A stretch of 64,000 nt of DNA from an uncultured Flavobacteriales bacterium (GTDB taxonomy: Bacteria; Bacteroidota; Bacteroidia; Palsa-965): the NCBI GenBank assembly GCA_937974275.1, contig CALJIF010000026.1:1-64000 (forward strand), given 5' to 3'. The notes below the pieces were generated by a model that was given only the letters and a program-made list of their open reading frames with translations, had not been told where the DNA came from and did no database searches. The translations under genes were made by a program, and so were the position numbers. This document shows positions 60,681-64,000 of this stretch, piece after piece (positions within the stretch are counted from its first letter, which is position 1; each line of letters starts with the position of its first letter).

Positions 60681-62192
60681 CTACTTCACCAACTTCATCA
60701 CTACATCATGTTGATTAATTGTAGCTCGAACCACATAAGTCCCCGCAGGAAGTGCGTTCACATGCATTTGTGCGCCACTACGCGAAAGTTGTTCCGTTAA
60801 TACTACGCGTCCGGAAATATCAGAGATGGTAACAAGTGCAGGACTTGCGCTGTTCCAGGTAATTGTAATTACATCCTGAGCAGGGTTCGGATAAATACTG
60901 CAACTCAATTCAACGGCTTCGTTCATACCGGTGCAATTCTCCACCCAAACGCTATCCACGGCAGATCCCGAACAATTGTTTGTATCGGTGTACGTGTATG
61001 TAATAATAACATTGCCCAATTGTTGTGTAGGATCAAACTGATTACCGCTAACTCCGCTTCCGCTCCATACACCACCTGCAGGACTTTCTCCTCCTAAAGT
61101 AAACAACGACGTATTGTTACAAACGGTATCCGGAATTGAAAGCGATAACGTAACGTTTAATGACGCCGGTTGGTTAATTGCTACAGTGTCTGTTTGCACA
61201 CAACCGTTATTATCTGTAACAGTGAACGTATAAATTCCTGCCGTTAATCCTGTAGCGGTTGTTGTGTTACCACCGGAAGGTGTCCATTGATAAGTAAATG
61301 GCATCGTTCCACCGAATGCTGTTGCGACAGCAGATCCGTCATTGCCACCATTGCAAGAAACGTTATTGGTTGCAACAGCAATTGTTTGAAGTATTGGCGG
61401 CTGAGTTATTGTAACGCTTACTGTTGTTGTTGCGTTGCAATCGTTAGTGATAGTAACCGAATATGTTCCTGCCGCCAAACCGGTTGCTGTTGCTGCTGTA
61501 CCGCCGATCGGAGACCACAAATAGGTGAAGGAATTACCGCCGGTTGCACTAACTGTTGCACTACCCGTAGCGTTGCCGTTACAATCTACATTCGTAACCG
61601 CGCTTATGGTTCCGGTAGGTGGTACGCAGCATGGCGTCATGGTATGGCTACCTAAAAACGTTGTTGTGTTTTGTGGATGAACATCATACTCGGTAGCCGC
61701 AACTCCCCAGTTGGTGTTACCTTGTTGCGTGCCTACATTGCGCACCAATGTGAACTCGCTTGTAGCTCCGGTTCCTACAGTCCAATTTACCCCCGGATCA
61801 ACACCGATTACTCCAATAATGTCTAAAAAAGTATTGGTGGCTATATTTTTGAGTGCAATCGCATCATCCCCGTTAAAAAATGCAATAGAATGCACCGTGT
61901 CGCTAACGTTTAATATTGCTGCAATTGCAGCAGGATTTCCCGCAACGTAAACAGCTCCGGGCGCCAAAGTGCCAACCAGCTGTAACGAATCCGTTGGCGT
62001 TGGAGATCCGTTGGTGTAACGATAAATTTTATAATCACCAAGATTTACCGTGTTAGCTGTTGGGTTATAAACTTCGATGGCTTTGTTGTTGGATGCTCCT
62101 TCCAAATACTCGGAGATGAACAGTTCCGAACACTGCGCAAATGCTGCCGAAGCTAACATCGCAGTAAAAATCGTTGCGTATAGTTTTTTCAT
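60681..62192 (-). CDS. Lamin-tail/SprB T9SS-secreted protein (503 aa)
   Basis: Signal peptide (ending AAFAQ, 1-19). A lamin-tail-like domain (about 20-190: ELFISEYLEGASNNKAIEVY, GDDAIALKN, DIIGVIGVDPG) is followed by two SprB-type repeats (VDCNGNATGSATVSATGGNS; VSCNGGNDGSAVATAFGG), then a WSGSGVSGNQFDP module and the type IX sorting domain (CSIYPNPAQDVITITWN ... DVVMKLVK). Domain order resembles the proteins at 6.9-9.4 and 15.6-18 kb. Surface or secreted role, function unknown. Confidence 0.87.
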   Translation of the reverse strand: MKKLYATIFTAMLASAAFAQCSELFISEYLEGASNNKAIEVYNPTANTVNLGDYKIYRYTNGSPTPTDSLQLVGTLAPGAVYVAGNPAAIAAILNVSDTVHSIAFFNGDDAIALKNIATNTFLDIIGVIGVDPGVNWTVGTGATSEFTLVRNVGTQQGNTNWGVAATEYDVHPQNTTTFLGSHTMTPCCVPPTGTISAVTNVDCNGNATGSATVSATGGNSFTYLWSPIGGTAATATGLAAGTYSVTITNDCNATTTVSVTITQPPILQTIAVATNNVSCNGGNDGSAVATAFGGTMPFTYQWTPSGGNTTTATGLTAGIYTFTVTDNNGCVQTDTVAINQPASLNVTLSLSIPDTVCNNTSLFTLGGESPAGGVWSGSGVSGNQFDPTQQLGNVIITYTYTDTNNCSGSAVDSVWVENCTGMNEAVELSCSIYPNPAQDVITITWNSASPALVTISDISGRVVLTEQLSRSGAQMHVNALPAGTYVVRATINQHDVVMKLVK

Positions 62193-62245
62193 GCGGCAAA
62201 GGTAAACCCTTTATTCCAAAACGAAATCCGTAATTTGCATTTACG

Positions 62246-63187
62246 ATGTTACGTTTCTGTTATATCCTTTTGTTTTTGTTTGCCTTCTTTAACATTGAAG
62301 CCAACAACCTTCAACGCATCAAAAACTTCGGCAACAACCCGGGAAATTTAAACTTATACGTTTACAATCCTGATACAACAAAACCGAATATGCCAATTGT
62401 TGCAGTGCTGCATGGATGCAACAGCAGCGCCGAAAATATGGCACGACTATCGGAGTGGAACAAAGCTGCCCATCAACATCAATTCATTGTCTTGTATCCG
62501 CAACAAATTCCGTTGAATAACGGAAGCTCGTGTTTTAATTGGTTTTTGTCGGGTGATCAGCGCCGCGGTGATGGAGAGCCGGAGTCGATTGTGAATATGG
62601 TGCGATACATCATTGCTAAACAACGAGCCGACTCCTCGCGAGTTTATATCACCGGCATTTCTGCAGGAGCGGCCATGGCGAATATTTTGCTCACACAATA
62701 CCCCGACGTTTTTCGTTCCGGATCTCTCGTTGCCGGCGGACCGGCCGGCGTTGCAGATAATTTAAAAAACGCCACCGCCATGATGAAAGGCACATTAAAA
62801 CCCGACTCTGCAACATTAACACGGAACATTTATCCGACTTCTAATCCGCCTACTGTAATCATCTTCCATGGTCTCCGCGATAAAACGGTTCATCCGAAAA
62901 ATTCAGATTGGCTGAAGTTGCAGTTCTTATATTGGCATAAATCGGATACGGTTGTTGATCAAAAACTCGTTGATCAGAACAAATTGACATATCAGCAAAT
63001 GTTTCGCGACAGTACGGGACGGTGCGTCGTTAAAATGGTCTTATTTGAAAAAATGGGACACGCACTTCCTGTAAATCCCGGAACGCATGTTGACCAAGGC
63101 GGACAAACAGGGCTATTCGCTAAAGATGTTGACTTGTGGTACGTATATGAAACATTGCGCTTCTGGGGATTTGTCAAAGACACATAA
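62246..63187 (+). CDS. Secreted PHB depolymerase-family esterase (313 aa)
   Basis: Signal peptide (ending NIEAN). Alpha/beta hydrolase of the PHB depolymerase/feruloyl esterase family: VAVLHGCNSSAENMA (oxyanion loop), YITGISAGAAMANILL (nucleophile Ser in GISAG), IIFHGLRDKTVHP (Asp) and FEKMGHALPVNPG (His). No carbohydrate- or polymer-binding domain is attached and no T9SS tail. Hydrolyses an ester polymer or side chain outside the cytoplasm. Confidence 0.88.
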   Translation: MLRFCYILLFLFAFFNIEANNLQRIKNFGNNPGNLNLYVYNPDTTKPNMPIVAVLHGCNSSAENMARLSEWNKAAHQHQFIVLYPQQIPLNNGSSCFNWFLSGDQRRGDGEPESIVNMVRYIIAKQRADSSRVYITGISAGAAMANILLTQYPDVFRSGSLVAGGPAGVADNLKNATAMMKGTLKPDSATLTRNIYPTSNPPTVIIFHGLRDKTVHPKNSDWLKLQFLYWHKSDTVVDQKLVDQNKLTYQQMFRDSTGRCVVKMVLFEKMGHALPVNPGTHVDQGGQTGLFAKDVDLWYVYETLRFWGFVKDT

Positions 63188-63268
63188 TGTTCATTGGCTT
63201 TTTAAAACACCCTTATACAGACTGCATTCTCAGGCATATTGAAACGCACAACGAAATCCTAACCGCGC

Positions 63269-64000
63269 TTAGTTTTTCATTTTTGCCAACTTCTCCGGAT
63301 TAATCCACGTTATCGTACTTCCTTTTACTTCAACCAACTGCTCCTCTTTAAAATCGCTTAACGTACGAATGACCGTTTCCGGTGCTGTTCCGGCAAGATT
63401 TGCTAAATCATCTCTGCTTATTGCCATGCTGAATGGTTTTTTGGTCCCGTCATCATACTTCTCCTTGAGTTGAATCAACGCTTGCGAAACACGTTTACGC
63501 ACAGAATTATACGCTAAACGAAGGAGGCGCTCTTCTTTTTCCTTGATATCATCAGACAACAACTTGATGAACGCTGCGGCAATTTCACGGCTTCCGTACA
63601 GCAAGGAGAAGAAATCTTCTTTGGGAATAACATACACTTCACAGTCTTCGAGTGCAACGGCCGAGTCGGTATATTTTTCGTTTTCCAACAGTGCGCCGTA
63701 ACCAAAAAATTCTCCTTCATTAACCAACAATGTGATAAACTCTTTACCATCATCATTCATCTTGCTGGTCTTCACTTTTCCTTTATTCAGAAAGAACAAC
63801 CCGGTTGGATTAGATGCTTCCTGATAAATAATGTCCTTCTTTCGAAACGTACGCAGCTTTCTGTTGTCCGTTAATTTAACCAAGCTATCCAACGATTGAG
63901 CCTGATCGAGGAAAGCGTCAATACCTTCCACGCTGCGCGAAATTTTCGACTGCAGCGCTTCACTCTTTTTCAATCGCACTTCTACCGCGCTTAGCAATTC
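63269..64000 (-). CDS. Crp/Fnr-type regulator, probably with N-terminal receiver domain (partial)
   Basis: The frame is open to the window edge, so the 5' end is missing. The visible start, LLSAVEVRLKKSEAL, looks like the last helix of a response-regulator receiver domain. Then a cyclic-nucleotide-binding-like beta-roll (FRKKDIIYQEASNPTGLFFL, VNEGEFFGYGALLENEKYTD) and a Crp-type winged helix (ISRDDLANLAGTAPETVIRT). Residues LFFLNKGKVKTS and the absence of the cAMP-pocket RSAL motif argue against cAMP binding. A receiver-Crp fusion is the likely full form. Confidence 0.82.
   Translation of the reverse strand, partial: ELLSAVEVRLKKSEALQSKISRSVEGIDAFLDQAQSLDSLVKLTDNRKLRTFRKKDIIYQEASNPTGLFFLNKGKVKTSKMNDDGKEFITLLVNEGEFFGYGALLENEKYTDSAVALEDCEVYVIPKEDFFSLLYGSREIAAAFIKLLSDDIKEKEERLLRLAYNSVRKRVSQALIQLKEKYDDGTKKPFSMAISRDDLANLAGTAPETVIRTLSDFKEEQLVEVKGSTITWINPEKLAKMKN

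Overview
The window is a piece of a Bacteroidota chromosome. Evidence: several long secreted proteins end in type IX secretion C-terminal sorting domains (YPNPN...G motifs) or a gliding-motility-type C-terminus; SprB, lamin-tail and PKD-like modules; promoters of the TTTG-N19/20-TAnnTTTG kind; almost no Shine-Dalgarno sequences; and Bacteroidota operons such as dut/nucleotidyltransferase/TPR/DUF4292/EnvC. I cannot fix the order or genus.

Layout. 1-640: 3' end of tRNA-Ala(GGC), a long hairpin, a stand-alone GIY-YIG nuclease and a 40-bp direct repeat of the hairpin arm. 0.7-2.0 kb: a SpoIIE/PP2C phosphatase broken by one in-frame stop, and a STAS-like partner. 2.0-4.6 kb: an arsenic operon (arsR, DUF6428, acr3, arsenate-reductase-like phosphatase) with an operator overlapping its promoter. 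4.8-6.2 kb: a DEAD-box helicase and a cold-shock protein. 6.2-18 kb: surface proteins, small lipoproteins and membrane proteins, a J-domain protein, an XRE regulator and a DUF4143 ATPase with palindromic repeats in front. 18-26 kb: RidA, a GT39-like transferase, ileS, two histone-H1-like Lys/Ala-rich proteins (one fused to a DksA/TraR domain), lspA and a lipoprotein. 26.5-31 kb: asd with a candidate leader-peptide attenuator, divergent from a 1137-aa surface protein. 31-37 kb: thioredoxin-fold protein, papain-like and retropepsin-like proteases, and a Hanks kinase joined to a zinc-finger region. 37.5-50 kb: enoyl-CoA hydratase, then a dense forward run (flippase, dut, nucleotidyltransferase, TPR lipoprotein, DUF4292, EnvC, SixA, ppk, ppx, plsC). 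50-58 kb: beta-propeller protein, RibD-like reductase, exported MsrA and lipocalin, PrsW-like protease, MFS transporter, PfkB kinase. 58.5-60.6 kb: tRNA-Asn(GTT), its terminator, a second stand-alone GIY-YIG gene, a duplicated and palindrome-invaded tRNA 3' half plus terminator, and an intact membrane SpoIIE phosphatase. 60.6-64 kb: another T9SS protein, an esterase and the C-terminal part of a Crp-type regulator that probably has a receiver domain beyond the window.

The two most notable signals are (a) the paired tRNA / GIY-YIG loci, in which a lone nuclease gene is bracketed by copies of the local tRNA terminator, with no integrase or transposase; and (b) the asd leader: promoter, a Lys/Met-rich 14-codon peptide, a possible antiterminator and an intrinsic terminator in front of the gene shared by Lys, Met and Thr synthesis. 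Two genes have single in-frame stops (TAA at 806, TAG at 11149) with catalytic or structural coding continuing in frame.
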